DNA of 43,992 nt from Pseudomonadales bacterium (GTDB taxonomy: Bacteria; Pseudomonadota; Gammaproteobacteria; Pseudomonadales; Azotimanducaceae): NCBI GenBank assembly GCA_021295895.1, contig JAGWBM010000032.1, forward strand, positions 2,372 to 46,363, written 5' to 3'. Made by a program: the position numbers and the translations under genes. Under the pieces are notes generated by a model. That model worked only from the letters and a program-made list of their open reading frames with translations. It did no database searches and was not told the DNA's origin. Position 1 is the first letter of the stretch. Every line of letters begins with the position of its first letter. This document shows, piece after piece, positions 15,516-23,806 of this stretch.

Positions 15516-16613
15516 ATGAAATTCGTCGAGGTCATCAGCGGCTGGATCAACCGCTACTTCTCGAACGAGGAAGCGATTTTCCTCGTGATCTTTCTAACCA
15601 CCGCGCTGCTGATCCTGATCTTCTTCGGCGCCGTGCTCGCGCCCATTCTCACTGGTCTCGGTTTCGCCTTCCTGCTCAAAGGGGTCGTTGCCCGCCTGGT
15701 GGCGTGGCGCGTGCCAAGGCTCGTGGCGGTCGGCTTGGTGGAGTTGCTCTTCCTGGGAATGCTGACCGCCTTGGTCATCGTCATTCTGCCGTTGGTCTCG
15801 CAGCAGTTGGGCGACCTGGTAAACGCGCTGCCAGGCTTCCTCGAACAGCTTAGGGACATGGCTTCCGGGTTGCCCCAGCGCTACCCGGAGTTCTTCTCGG
15901 AGACCACCGTGAGTAGCTGGATGGGCGCGCTCAGCCAGCAGGTCACGGGTTTCGGCGCCGATTTGGTGCAGGGCGTCCTGTCGCAGTTCTCGAACGTCGT
16001 CGGACTCATGATCTTCCTAATCCTCGCGCCGGTGGCGTTGTTCTTTTTCCTGAAAGACAGCGACAGGATGCTTGCCGCGTTCGCAGCCGTGCTGCCGCGC
16101 GAACGACGCCTGTTGAACGAGGTCGGCCGGGAGATGAGCCTGCAGATCGCGAACTACCTGCGCGGCAAGCTGATCGAGATCGTCATCGTCGGCGGAGTGA
16201 CCTACATCACGTTCTGGATCCTCGGCGTTAACTACGCGGCGCTCTTCGGACTGCTGGTCGGCGTTTCCGTGCTGATCCCCTTCGTCGGGGCGATCGTCGT
16301 AACGATCCCGGTTGCGGTGGTGGGTTTCCTGCAGTTTGGCTGGAGCGTGGACTTCCTGGTGTTGATGGTGGCCTACCTGATCATCCAGGGTCTCGACGGC
16401 AACGTGCTGGTACCGCTGTTGTTCTCCGAAGCCGTCGACCTGCATCCCGTCGCCATCATCGCGGCGGTATTGGTGTTCGGGGCCCTTTGGGGATTCTGGG
16501 GAGTGGTCTTTGCCATTCCGCTTGCGACGCTCCTAAAGGCGGTGATCCATGTCTGGCCGGGCCAGGATCCGCCGGGCAGCGGTGCCGAAGGTCAAACCTC
16601 GAGTTCGTCGTGA
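15516..16613 (+). CDS. perM: AI-2E/PerM family transporter
   Basis: A 365-residue membrane protein of the AI-2E (UPF0118, PerM/TqsA) family. About eight helices: two N-terminal pairs ('LVIFLTTALLILIFFGAVLAPILTGLGFAF', 'LVELLFLGMLTALVIVILPLV'), a soluble stretch (about 100-145), then 'VVGLMIFLILAPVALFFFLKD' and the conserved C-terminal block 'YLRGKLIEIVIVGGVTYITFWILG', 'LIPFVGAIVVTIPV', 'QGLDGNVLVPLLF'. The motif 'PFVG' in the re-entrant region is family-wide. Members export autoinducer-2 or exchange Na+/H+; PerM itself is uncharacterised, so the substrate is open. It follows the tusA-like gene closely. Confidence 0.9.
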   Translation: MKFVEVISGWINRYFSNEEAIFLVIFLTTALLILIFFGAVLAPILTGLGFAFLLKGVVARLVAWRVPRLVAVGLVELLFLGMLTALVIVILPLVSQQLGDLVNALPGFLEQLRDMASGLPQRYPEFFSETTVSSWMGALSQQVTGFGADLVQGVLSQFSNVVGLMIFLILAPVALFFFLKDSDRMLAAFAAVLPRERRLLNEVGREMSLQIANYLRGKLIEIVIVGGVTYITFWILGVNYAALFGLLVGVSVLIPFVGAIVVTIPVAVVGFLQFGWSVDFLVLMVAYLIIQGLDGNVLVPLLFSEAVDLHPVAIIAAVLVFGALWGFWGVVFAIPLATLLKAVIHVWPGQDPPGSGAEGQTSSSS

Positions 16614-16749
16614 AGTACCCCACGCAGGGAACCGCAGGACGCCTTGCTATAGTCGCCGTCGTGAACGCAGCGGGATCGTTTTTCGGCGTGCGGTGGTTCG
16701 ATTTCGCGTTGCCAACCCAAGCCGCGCTCGCTAGCCGGGTACGACGCCG

Positions 16750-18685
16750 ATGATCGTCGAACTCGGTCATTTCGCCACGGTTCTCGCGCTTGGCATGGCC
16801 GCCGGCCTTGCGATCGTCGGCTACATGAGCGCCACGAACGTCAACTGGTACCGGACCGCCAACGTGTTGGCACTTGCCCAGTTCATTGCCGTGGGCCTCG
16901 CTGGTGTACGCCTTTGCGACGAGCGATTTCTCCGTTCTCTACGTGACCGAGAACTCGAACACCGCGCTCCCCTGGTATTACAGGGTCTCCGCGACGTGGG
17001 GTGGTCACGAGGGTTCCTTCCTGCTGTGGACCCTGATGCTCGCGGGTTGGACCTGGGCGGTCAGCGTGGCCGGTGCCCGGGTGCCGAGGGAGATCCAAGG
17101 CCGGGTGCTCGGGACGTTGGGTTTATTGAACGCCGGCTTCCTGTTGTTCCTATTGAGTGTCAGCAGTCCATTCGAACGGCTGATCGGCGGGCCTTCCGAA
17201 GGCGCCGACCTCAACCCGCTGCTGCAGGACTTCGGTCAGATCGTGCACCCGCCCATGCTCTACCTGGGATACGTCGGATTTGCGGTGGCCTTCGCGTTCG
17301 CTGTGGCGGCGTTGTTGGCGCGGCGCTTGGACGCGGTATGGGCGCGCTGGACGAGACCCTGGGCCAACGTCGCGTGGGCGTTCCTCACCGTCGGCATCGC
17401 CCTCGGCAGTTGGTGGGCCTACTACGAACTGGGCTGGGGCGGCTGGTGGTTCTGGGATCCCGTCGAGAACGCGTCGTTCATGCCGTGGCTCGCCGGCACG
17501 GCATTGATCCACTCGCTCGCGGTCACGGAGAAGCGGGGTGCGTTCAAAAGCTGGACCGTGTTCCTCGCGATCGCGGCATTTTCGCTGTCGCTGCTCGGCG
17601 CGTTCATCGTGCGCTCCGGCGTATTGACGTCGGTACACGCGTTCGCCGTGGATCCCGAGCGCGGGCTCTATCTCCTGGCCTTCGTCGTGCTCGCGGTCGG
17701 CGGGGCGCTGGTCCTGTATGGCATGCGTGCCCCCGCGATTCGTGCCCGGGCGCACTACTGGGGTCTATCCCGGGAGTTGATGCTGCTCTGCAACAACCTG
17801 GTGCTGGTATTGGCGCTTGCCGTGATCCTGATCTACACGCTCTATCCGGTGGCCTACGAGGCGATGACCGCCGGGGAGAAGTCATCCATCGGCCCGCCCT
17901 ACTACAACCGCGTGTTCGTGCCCTTGGCACTGCTGTTGGCGGCCGTGCTGGCGGTGATGCCCGTCTCGCGGTGGCGGCGGACGCCCGTCGTGCTGTTCAA
18001 GAACGTGGGGCTCATGCTGCTGGTCGCGCTGGCGCTGGGTGTACTCCTGCCACTCGTCCTCGGCGGCGCGATCGCCTTTGGCGCGATGCTTGCCGTCGGG
18101 CTCGGACTGTGGATTGCAATGACCCACGCAACCGACATCCGAAAGCGCCGTCGGTCGCTTACCCGAAGCTACCTGGGCATGGTGATCGCCCACCTCGGAT
18201 TCGCGGTGAGCCTCGTCGGCGTCGGAGTCACCAGCGAGTTCTCGAACGTCGTGGATGCCCGCATGGAGGTCGGCGGCAGCGTGACACTGAACGGCATCGT
18301 CTACCGGCTGAACGGTGTCGAACGGGTCGAGGGACCGAACTACACAGCGGATCGTGTGGAGTTCACGACCGACACCGGGGTGGCGATGTATCCGGAGAAA
18401 CGCCACTACCCGGCGCGCAATCAGGTCATGACCGAGGCCGGCATCGCCCCGGGGTTCCTGGGCGACCTCTACATAACCCTCGGAGAGCAACTGCCGGACG
18501 GCTCCTGGGGAGTCCGTATCAACGACAAGCCGCTGGTCCGCTGGGTCTGGCTCGGTGCCTTGCTCATGGCGTTCGGTAGCGTCCTGGCCATTTCGGACCC
18601 GCGCTACCGTCGGCTTGCCAAACGATCGCGCCGGGAAACCGCGTCGGGCCTCGGCACGGGCAAACCCCAACCGGCAACGACATGA
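16750..18685 (+). CDS. ccmF: cytochrome c heme lyase subunit CcmF, interrupted by a frameshift
   Basis: CcmF takes heme from holo-CcmE and attaches it to apocytochrome c with CcmH. The N-terminus 'MIVELGHFATVLALGMA' starts at 16750 in one frame and matches until 'ALAQFIAVGLA' (to about 16902). The protein continues in the next frame from 'SLVYAFATSDFSVLYV' (about 16898) to the stop at 18685. The total, 1936 bp, is not a multiple of three. Joined, it would be about 645 residues, the normal size. The heme-handling WWD domain 'GWGGWWFWDPVENASFMPW', the conserved 'GGHEGS' and 'HPPMLYLGY' histidines and some 14 membrane helices lie in the second frame. A small indel at 16895-16905 is either a sequence error or a recent mutation. 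ccmG overlaps by four bases (ATGA). Confidence 0.88.
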
Positions 18686-19248
18686 ACCGGGCGAAGCTGT
18701 TCGTGCCGGTGACGGTATTCGGTGTCCTTGCGATCGTACTCGTCCTGGGATTCACGCTCAGGGATCCCAAGCTCCTGCCGTCGGCGTTGGTCGACAAGCC
18801 GTTTCCCGGATTCGACTTGCCGTTGCTGGCTGGAGAGCCGGATGCACGGGCGTCGCGAAGCAACCTGCTCGGCGAGATCCGGTTGGTGAATGTCTGGGCA
18901 ACCTGGTGTCCGACTTGCCTTGCAGAGCACGGCGAACTCATGAGGATCCGCGAGAAGACCGGGCTATCCATCGTCGGCATCAGCTACAAGGACGACTCGC
19001 GACAGGCCCGTGCCTGGCTTAAGGAATACGGCGACCCCTACGACTTCAATATCGTTGACGCCAACGGCGATCTCGGGGTCGATCTCGGCGTCTACGGCGC
19101 GCCGGAGACGTTTCTCGTCGATGCCGGCGGTGTCATCCGCTACAAGCACGTCGGCGACGTGAACCCGGGCGTTTGGAAGGATGAACTCGCCCCCCGAATC
19201 GCGGCACTGGAGGCGTCGGGCGACATCCCGGGCGGCAACGCGCCATGA
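18682..19248 (+). CDS. ccmG: periplasmic thiol:disulfide oxidoreductase CcmG (DsbE)
   Basis: A 188-residue membrane-anchored thioredoxin-fold protein. The N-terminal helix (about 7-25) anchors it and the periplasmic domain has the active site W-C76-P-T-C79 ('NVWATWCPTC'). The cis-Pro loop 'YGAPETFLVDAGGVIRYKHVG' is typical of CcmG. It reduces apocytochrome c cysteines before heme attachment. Start overlaps the ccmF stop and its own stop overlaps ccmH, so the whole ccmFGHI unit is translationally coupled. Confidence 0.95.
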   Translation: MNRAKLFVPVTVFGVLAIVLVLGFTLRDPKLLPSALVDKPFPGFDLPLLAGEPDARASRSNLLGEIRLVNVWATWCPTCLAEHGELMRIREKTGLSIVGISYKDDSRQARAWLKEYGDPYDFNIVDANGDLGVDLGVYGAPETFLVDAGGVIRYKHVGDVNPGVWKDELAPRIAALEASGDIPGGNAP

Positions 19249-19694
19249 GACGCTGCATGGGCGTCGTGCTGCTGTTGGCCGTTGCCACCTGTCTCGGCGC
19301 GTCCGCCATCGACGGCTTTGACTTTCCCGATCCCGAGACCGCCGATCGATACCAACGACTGACCACGGAGTTCCGCTGCCCGAAATGTCTGAACGAGTCG
19401 ATCGCGAGTTCGGGCGCACCCATCGCGGTGGACCTGCGCCGTACGGTTCGCCGGCTCATGGAGGAGGGCGCCACGGACGACGCCATCCGCAGCCACCTCC
19501 AGGAACGTTACGGTGACTTCGTCCTCTACGATCCGCCGTTCGAGCCGTCGACCTGGTTTCTGTGGTTTTCGCCGGTGGTTCTCCTCCTCGTCGTCGCTTG
19601 GGTGCTGATGCGGATCGCGCGCCGAGACGTGGCGAGGGAAACCGAATCGGATGATCTCGCGAGGGCCAGACGTCTGCTTCGGGACTCGGGCTGA
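19245..19694 (+). CDS. ccmH: cytochrome c maturation protein CcmH
   Basis: A 149-residue protein: signal peptide (1 to about 21, 'LLLAVATCLGASA'), a three-helix periplasmic domain with the redox motif 'EFRCPKCLNESI' (Cys45, Cys48), and a C-terminal membrane helix (about 104-122). This is the short CcmH that lacks the TPR part; that part is the separate ccmI gene next to it, as in Pseudomonas. The Cys pair binds or reduces the heme-binding CXXCH of apocytochrome c. Extra Cys4 and Cys16 lie in the signal peptide. Confidence 0.95.
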   Translation: MRRCMGVVLLLAVATCLGASAIDGFDFPDPETADRYQRLTTEFRCPKCLNESIASSGAPIAVDLRRTVRRLMEEGATDDAIRSHLQERYGDFVLYDPPFEPSTWFLWFSPVVLLLVVAWVLMRIARRDVARETESDDLARARRLLRDSG

Positions 19695-20884
19695 TGGCGG
19701 TCTATCTCGCCGTCGTCGCGCTGGGCGTGCTCGCGGTGGTCGGGATCGTGTCCGTTGCCTTTCGGTCTGGACGTGCGCGCGAGCCGGAATCGGCCACGAC
19801 GCTGTTCGAGGTCCGCCGGCGTGAACTCTCGCGAGAAGCCGAGTTGCAGAATCTCGGCGCCGAGGAGCTTGCAGCGCTCGAGGAGGAGCTTGCCCTGAAT
19901 CACCTCGACGAATCGGCGCAGCTTGACTCCCCCGCCGAGCCCGAATCCGCTTCGCGCGTGCCGCGACTTCCGCTTGTCGCGGGTTCGGTCGCGACGCTCG
20001 TCGTCGCTACCGGCCTCTACGGCGTGTGGGGCGAGCCAGGGGCACCCGTACTCTCGCGGGCGTCCGAGATCATGCGCGGCGGAGACCGAACCGAGATGCG
20101 CGCGCTGGAAGATGCCCTTGAGAGTCGTTTGGCCCGAGAGGACGAGGATGCCAATTCATGGTTCGTGCTGGGTCATTTGAGAACGCAGTTGGAGGACTAC
20201 GGGGGGGCCGCGGCCGCATTCGAGGCGCTACACGAGGTTGCGGGTCCGTTGGTGGATGTCGATGTGGCCTGGGCCCAGGCGCGATATCGCGCGGACGACG
20301 GGCAGATGTCGGCGGCGACGCGGGTGATCGTCGATCGCGTGCTCGCGACACAGCCGGATCACCCCGAGATGCTGGAACTGTTGACGGTCGATGCGATACA
20401 CCGGAGCGACTTTCGGGCAGCGGTGGGCTACCTGTCCCGGGCGTTGCGCCAACCCATGCCCGCGTCGCGCCGAACGGAACTGACGGAGGTCTTGGCGCTG
20501 GCGCGGTCGCGCCTTCCCGACACCGCGGAGGCAGTCGACGCCGAGCCTCTGGCGGGCATCTCGGTGTCGGTTTCGCTGGGGGCGTTCCCGAACGTGGATC
20601 CCGGAACGCCGGTCTTTGTCATCGCCCGCGACCCCGATGCCCCGCGCCCGCCCTTGGCCGTGCGGCGGTTGACGGTGGCCGACCTGCCGGCGCGGATCGA
20701 ACTCACCGACGCGGACGCGATGATGCCCGGGCGCAGCCTATCCGCTATGGACGCCGTGGAACTCCTCGCGCGCGCGAGTCTCAGCGGTTCGCCGTCGGCA
20801 CGCGCCGGGGACCTTCAAAGCGAGGTCACGACGGGAAAGTCCGGCGAACGGGTGGCGTTGCGGATCGAACATCGCCTGCCATGA
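19694..20884 (+). CDS. ccmI: cytochrome c maturation chaperone CcmI
   Basis: A 396-residue protein. Two N-terminal helices (about 3-24 and 96-112) flank a charged cytoplasmic loop rich in Glu and Leu ('EVRRRELSREAELQNLGAEELAALEEEL') typical of CcmI. The periplasmic part has TPR-like repeats ('ANSWFVLGHLRTQLEDYGGAAAAFEAL', 'HPEMLELLTVDAIHRSDFRAAVGYLSRAL') that bind the C-terminal helix of apocytochrome c, and ends with a beta-rich domain ('ISVSVSLGAFPNVDPGTPVFVIARDP'). Starts within the ccmH stop (TGATG). It is the last gene of the ccm unit; ccmABCDE are not in the window. Confidence 0.92.
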   Translation: MAVYLAVVALGVLAVVGIVSVAFRSGRAREPESATTLFEVRRRELSREAELQNLGAEELAALEEELALNHLDESAQLDSPAEPESASRVPRLPLVAGSVATLVVATGLYGVWGEPGAPVLSRASEIMRGGDRTEMRALEDALESRLAREDEDANSWFVLGHLRTQLEDYGGAAAAFEALHEVAGPLVDVDVAWAQARYRADDGQMSAATRVIVDRVLATQPDHPEMLELLTVDAIHRSDFRAAVGYLSRALRQPMPASRRTELTEVLALARSRLPDTAEAVDAEPLAGISVSVSLGAFPNVDPGTPVFVIARDPDAPRPPLAVRRLTVADLPARIELTDADAMMPGRSLSAMDAVELLARASLSGSPSARAGDLQSEVTTGKSGERVALRIEHRLP

Positions 20885-20900
20885 ACTTGGAATCGACTCG

Positions 20901-20937
20901 GGGGCGCGCCGGGACGGGACAAGCCCGTTCCCTACGG
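20901..20937 (-). repeat. REP-like palindrome, locus 5 (single copy)
   Basis: Minus-strand foot GTAGGGA, arms around loop CTTGT: GGGACGGG (20911-20918) and CCCGTTCC (20924-20931), one non-Watson-Crick pair. It lies just after ccmI. Confidence 0.72.
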
Positions 20938-21005
20938 GCCCGCGCGACCGCTATGGCGAAGCCGTAGAATGCCAAGCCTTGGGTCCCGGGGTGGCTCAGA
21001 GACGT

Positions 21006-22487
21006 ATGGACGAGTTGAAGCAGGGCACGAAGATTCTCGCGGCCGACGGCCGGGCGTTCACCGTGGACGGCGATCTGGCCAGGGCGTTTCGGCCGGGAGA
21101 CCGCTTGGTTGCGGATCCCCAAGCTGGGCTCCTTCGCGTCCCGGTCGCCGAAATCCGTACGGCAACGGTTGCGGTCGATGCCGCCGCGGCTGCCTTTACG
21201 GAGATGGCCGACGTGACCGACGACGCGATCATCGCCTTCTACGGCAACGCGGCCGGCGCACTTGCCGACGACGGGGTCTGGGAGGAGGTGGCGGCGGTCA
21301 ACGCCGGGGATGTCGAGAACGCGCGACGACGCGGCCGGTCGACGACGCGCCTCGGCGTGTCGGATGCCATGCGCGCGAAGATGATCGAGGGCTTGAGCGG
21401 TTGGGCGGCGATGCCGTCTCGCCGGGGTGCGGTGCTCGACACGGTGTGCCACGACGGATTCCACGTCGAATTGGTGGGTGACGCACTTGGCGTTGTCGCC
21501 TTCGTTTTCGAAGGCCGGCCCAACGTGCTGGCGGATGCCTGCGGAGTCTTGCGCGGTGGCAATACCGTCGTATTCCGCATCGGTAGCGATGCGCTGGCGA
21601 CGGCCCGAACGATCATGGAACTCGCCATCGAACCCGCGCTGGCGAAGGCCGGGCTTCCCCCCGGCAGCGTCTCCCTCGTGGACAGCACAGCGCATGCGGC
21701 GGGATGGGCCCTGTTCATGGATCGGCGGCTGTCGCTGGCGGTGGCGCGCGGCTCCGGGCCGGCGGTTGCGGCCTTGGGGTCGCTCGCCCGAGGGAGGGGC
21801 ACGCCGGTCAGCCTGCACGGCACGGGCGGTGCATGGATGGTCATCTCGGACAACACCGATGAAGAGGCTGTGGAAGAAGCCGTTTTGCGCTCCTTAGACC
21901 GGAAAGTCTGCAATACCTTGAACACCTGCTGCCTCGTCGACGGGCCGGGCCGGGAACGGCGGGTGGCTGCGGTGCTTCGGGGCTTGCGGCGCGCTGGTGA
22001 AGCGAGGGGGGCGGCGTTCAAGGTACACGTCGCGCAAGGCAGCGAACGCTTGATTCCCGATGGGCTGTTCGCGGATCGGGTGGAGGTGGTACGTGCCGAG
22101 GGACCGGTTCGGGAACCGCAGGCCGAGGCTATCCCCACGGCGGAACTGGCGCTCGAGTGGGAGTGGGAGGAAACGCCGGAAATCAGCGTCGTCGGCGTGG
22201 ACTCCGTCGACGAGGCGGTGAGGTTGTTCAACGGTTTGAGTCCCCGACTCGTGGGGACGTTACTGTCGAATGACGCCGGTGAGCAGGAACGCTTCTTCAA
22301 CGCGTTGGATTCGCCCTTCGTGGGCGACGACCACACCCGCTGGGTAGACGGTCAGTTCGCCCTGGGCAAACCCGAACTCGGCCTATCCAACTGGCAGCAC
22401 GGGCGCTTGTTCGGACGCGGCGGGGTACTCACCGGCGACGACGTCTACACGGTTCGCCTTCGCTACCGAAGCCAACCCACCCCCTAG
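21006..22487 (+). CDS. ProA-like glutamate-5-semialdehyde dehydrogenase with N-terminal extension
   Basis: A 493-residue protein; typical ProA (gamma-glutamyl phosphate reductase) has about 417. Residues 60-490 follow the ProA fold: 'LGVVAFVFEGRPNVLADACGVLRGGNTVVFR' type region (161-191), 'RGSGPAVAAL', the catalytic Cys302 in 'KVCNTLNTC', and the ending 'WVDGQFALGKPELGLSNWQHGRLFGRGG'. The key motifs are divergent ('EGRPNV' for 'EARPNV'). The first 55 residues ('ILAADGRAFTVDGDLARAFRPGDRLVADPQAG') are an extra small beta-rich domain not usual for ProA. The ATG at 21006 fits; a TTG at 20979 is less likely. proB is not nearby. It reduces gamma-glutamyl phosphate in proline synthesis if orthodox, but a related acyl phosphate is possible. 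Confidence 0.75.
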   Translation: MDELKQGTKILAADGRAFTVDGDLARAFRPGDRLVADPQAGLLRVPVAEIRTATVAVDAAAAAFTEMADVTDDAIIAFYGNAAGALADDGVWEEVAAVNAGDVENARRRGRSTTRLGVSDAMRAKMIEGLSGWAAMPSRRGAVLDTVCHDGFHVELVGDALGVVAFVFEGRPNVLADACGVLRGGNTVVFRIGSDALATARTIMELAIEPALAKAGLPPGSVSLVDSTAHAAGWALFMDRRLSLAVARGSGPAVAALGSLARGRGTPVSLHGTGGAWMVISDNTDEEAVEEAVLRSLDRKVCNTLNTCCLVDGPGRERRVAAVLRGLRRAGEARGAAFKVHVAQGSERLIPDGLFADRVEVVRAEGPVREPQAEAIPTAELALEWEWEETPEISVVGVDSVDEAVRLFNGLSPRLVGTLLSNDAGEQERFFNALDSPFVGDDHTRWVDGQFALGKPELGLSNWQHGRLFGRGGVLTGDDVYTVRLRYRSQPTP

Positions 22488-22493
22488 CCCCGT

Positions 22494-22530
22494 AGGGCAG
22501 TGCCGTCACGGCACCCCCGCGGGGTCCGGT
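22494..22530 (+). repeat. REP-like element, locus 6 (degenerate)
   Basis: Foot GTAGGG followed by arms GTGCCG and CGGCAC around TCA, then CCCCCG. It lies between the convergent ProA-like and MacB-like permease genes. The arm set is different from all other copies. Confidence 0.5.
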
Positions 22531-22564
22531 CTTCGCAGCGGCTACCGCCAAACCCGACAGCCTG

Positions 22565-23776
22565 CTAGTCGTGGCGTAGCGCCTCAACGGGGTCTAGCTG
22601 GGCCGCGCGTCGGGCCGGCCAGACGCCGAAGATGAGCCCGACGCCGACGCTCACGCCGACGGAGAGGATGACCGCTTCGATGGATACGTAGGTGTAGAAA
22701 CCGGCCAGATTGGCCATGGCCTCCGCGATCCCGGCGCCTAGGGCGATGCCGAGCATGCCGCCGATGGCGCCGATCGTTAAGGCCTCCGTGAGGAACTGCG
22801 TCAGGATGTTGAACCGCGTGGCACCGAGTGCCTTGCGCACGCCGATTTCGCGGATGCGTTCGGTCACCGACACCAGCATGATGTTCATCACGCCAATGCC
22901 GCCGACCAGCAGGCTGACGCTGGCCACGCCGCCGAGTAGGTAGGCGAAGATCGCCATCGACTGTTGCTGCGCTTCGACGAACTGCTGACGGTTCATGATC
23001 ATGAAGTCGTTCTGGCCGCCGGGACGGATCTTGTGTTCGCGGCGGAGGACCCGTTCGACATCGACCATGGCGGTCTCCAACGGTACGCCGTCGGCAACCT
23101 TGGCGGACATTCGGTCCAGGCGGTCATTGCCGATGACACGCTGTTCCGCCGTCGTGATGGGAATGAAAATGTCGTCGTCTGGATTCTGCCAGGGAGCGCC
23201 GACGCGCTCGAAAATGCCGATGACCTGGAACGGGACGCGGTTGATCAGAACGGTCCGGCCTAGCATGGTCTCGGGCTCCATTTCGAGGTTGACGGGAATC
23301 TCCTGGCCGAGCACGGCCATTCGGCGGTGCGCCAACACGTCCCCCTCGCTGAACATCCTGCCGTGCTCCAGGTCGATGCCGTGCACCTCCGCGTAGTTGG
23401 GCGTCGTACCGTTGATGCGGTGGTTCAGGTTCTGATTGCCGAATTTGATCTGTCCGTAGGAGGAGATTTCCGGCACGAGTTCCGAGAGGTAGTGGGAGTC
23501 TTGCGCGAGCGCCTCGTAGTCGTCGATGGTCATCGACACCCGATCCGCCGACGCGACCCCCCGCCAGTAGGACTGGCCGGGTTGCACCGACAGCACCCTC
23601 GCTCCGCCGAGCTGTGAAATCTGCTCGTCAACCGCGCGCTGGGCGCCGGTGATCAACGCAACGATCGAGATGACCGCGGCCACGCCGATGATGATGCCCA
23701 GCATGGTCAGCGTCGACCGCAGCAGGTTGTGGATGATCGATTCGAGGGCGACCCGTATGGTTTCGAATACAGCCAC
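22565..23776 (-). CDS. MacB-like ABC transporter permease
   Basis: A 403-residue FtsX/MacB-type permease. It has one N-terminal helix ('STLTMLGIIIGVAAVISIVAL', about 21-44), a large periplasmic domain (about 45-275, with the MacB 'GGARVLSVQPGQ' start and 'DIFIPITTAEQRV'), then three C-terminal helices ('FAYLLGGVASVSLLVGGIGVMNIMLVSV', 'EALTIGAIGGMLGIALG', 'AVILSVGVSVGVGLIFGVWPARRAAQLDPVEALR'). The coupling motif 'ERIREIGVRKALGAT' contacts the ATPase. Such permeases drive mechanotransmission export of peptides, lipids or macrolides with a MacA-type adaptor and TolC. It is the last gene of a three-gene operon, 30 bp after the adaptor. Confidence 0.92.
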   Translation of the reverse strand: MAVFETIRVALESIIHNLLRSTLTMLGIIIGVAAVISIVALITGAQRAVDEQISQLGGARVLSVQPGQSYWRGVASADRVSMTIDDYEALAQDSHYLSELVPEISSYGQIKFGNQNLNHRINGTTPNYAEVHGIDLEHGRMFSEGDVLAHRRMAVLGQEIPVNLEMEPETMLGRTVLINRVPFQVIGIFERVGAPWQNPDDDIFIPITTAEQRVIGNDRLDRMSAKVADGVPLETAMVDVERVLRREHKIRPGGQNDFMIMNRQQFVEAQQQSMAIFAYLLGGVASVSLLVGGIGVMNIMLVSVTERIREIGVRKALGATRFNILTQFLTEALTIGAIGGMLGIALGAGIAEAMANLAGFYTYVSIEAVILSVGVSVGVGLIFGVWPARRAAQLDPVEALRHD

Positions 23777-23806
23777 GCTATTGCATCCCGACGATGGCGA
23801 GCCGTG

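Noticed and set aside
16750..18579. A 609-codon open frame over ccmF as a separate gene
   Set aside because: Only its first 51 codons are protein-like (CcmF N-terminus); the rest is a shadow of the true CcmF frame after the frameshift.
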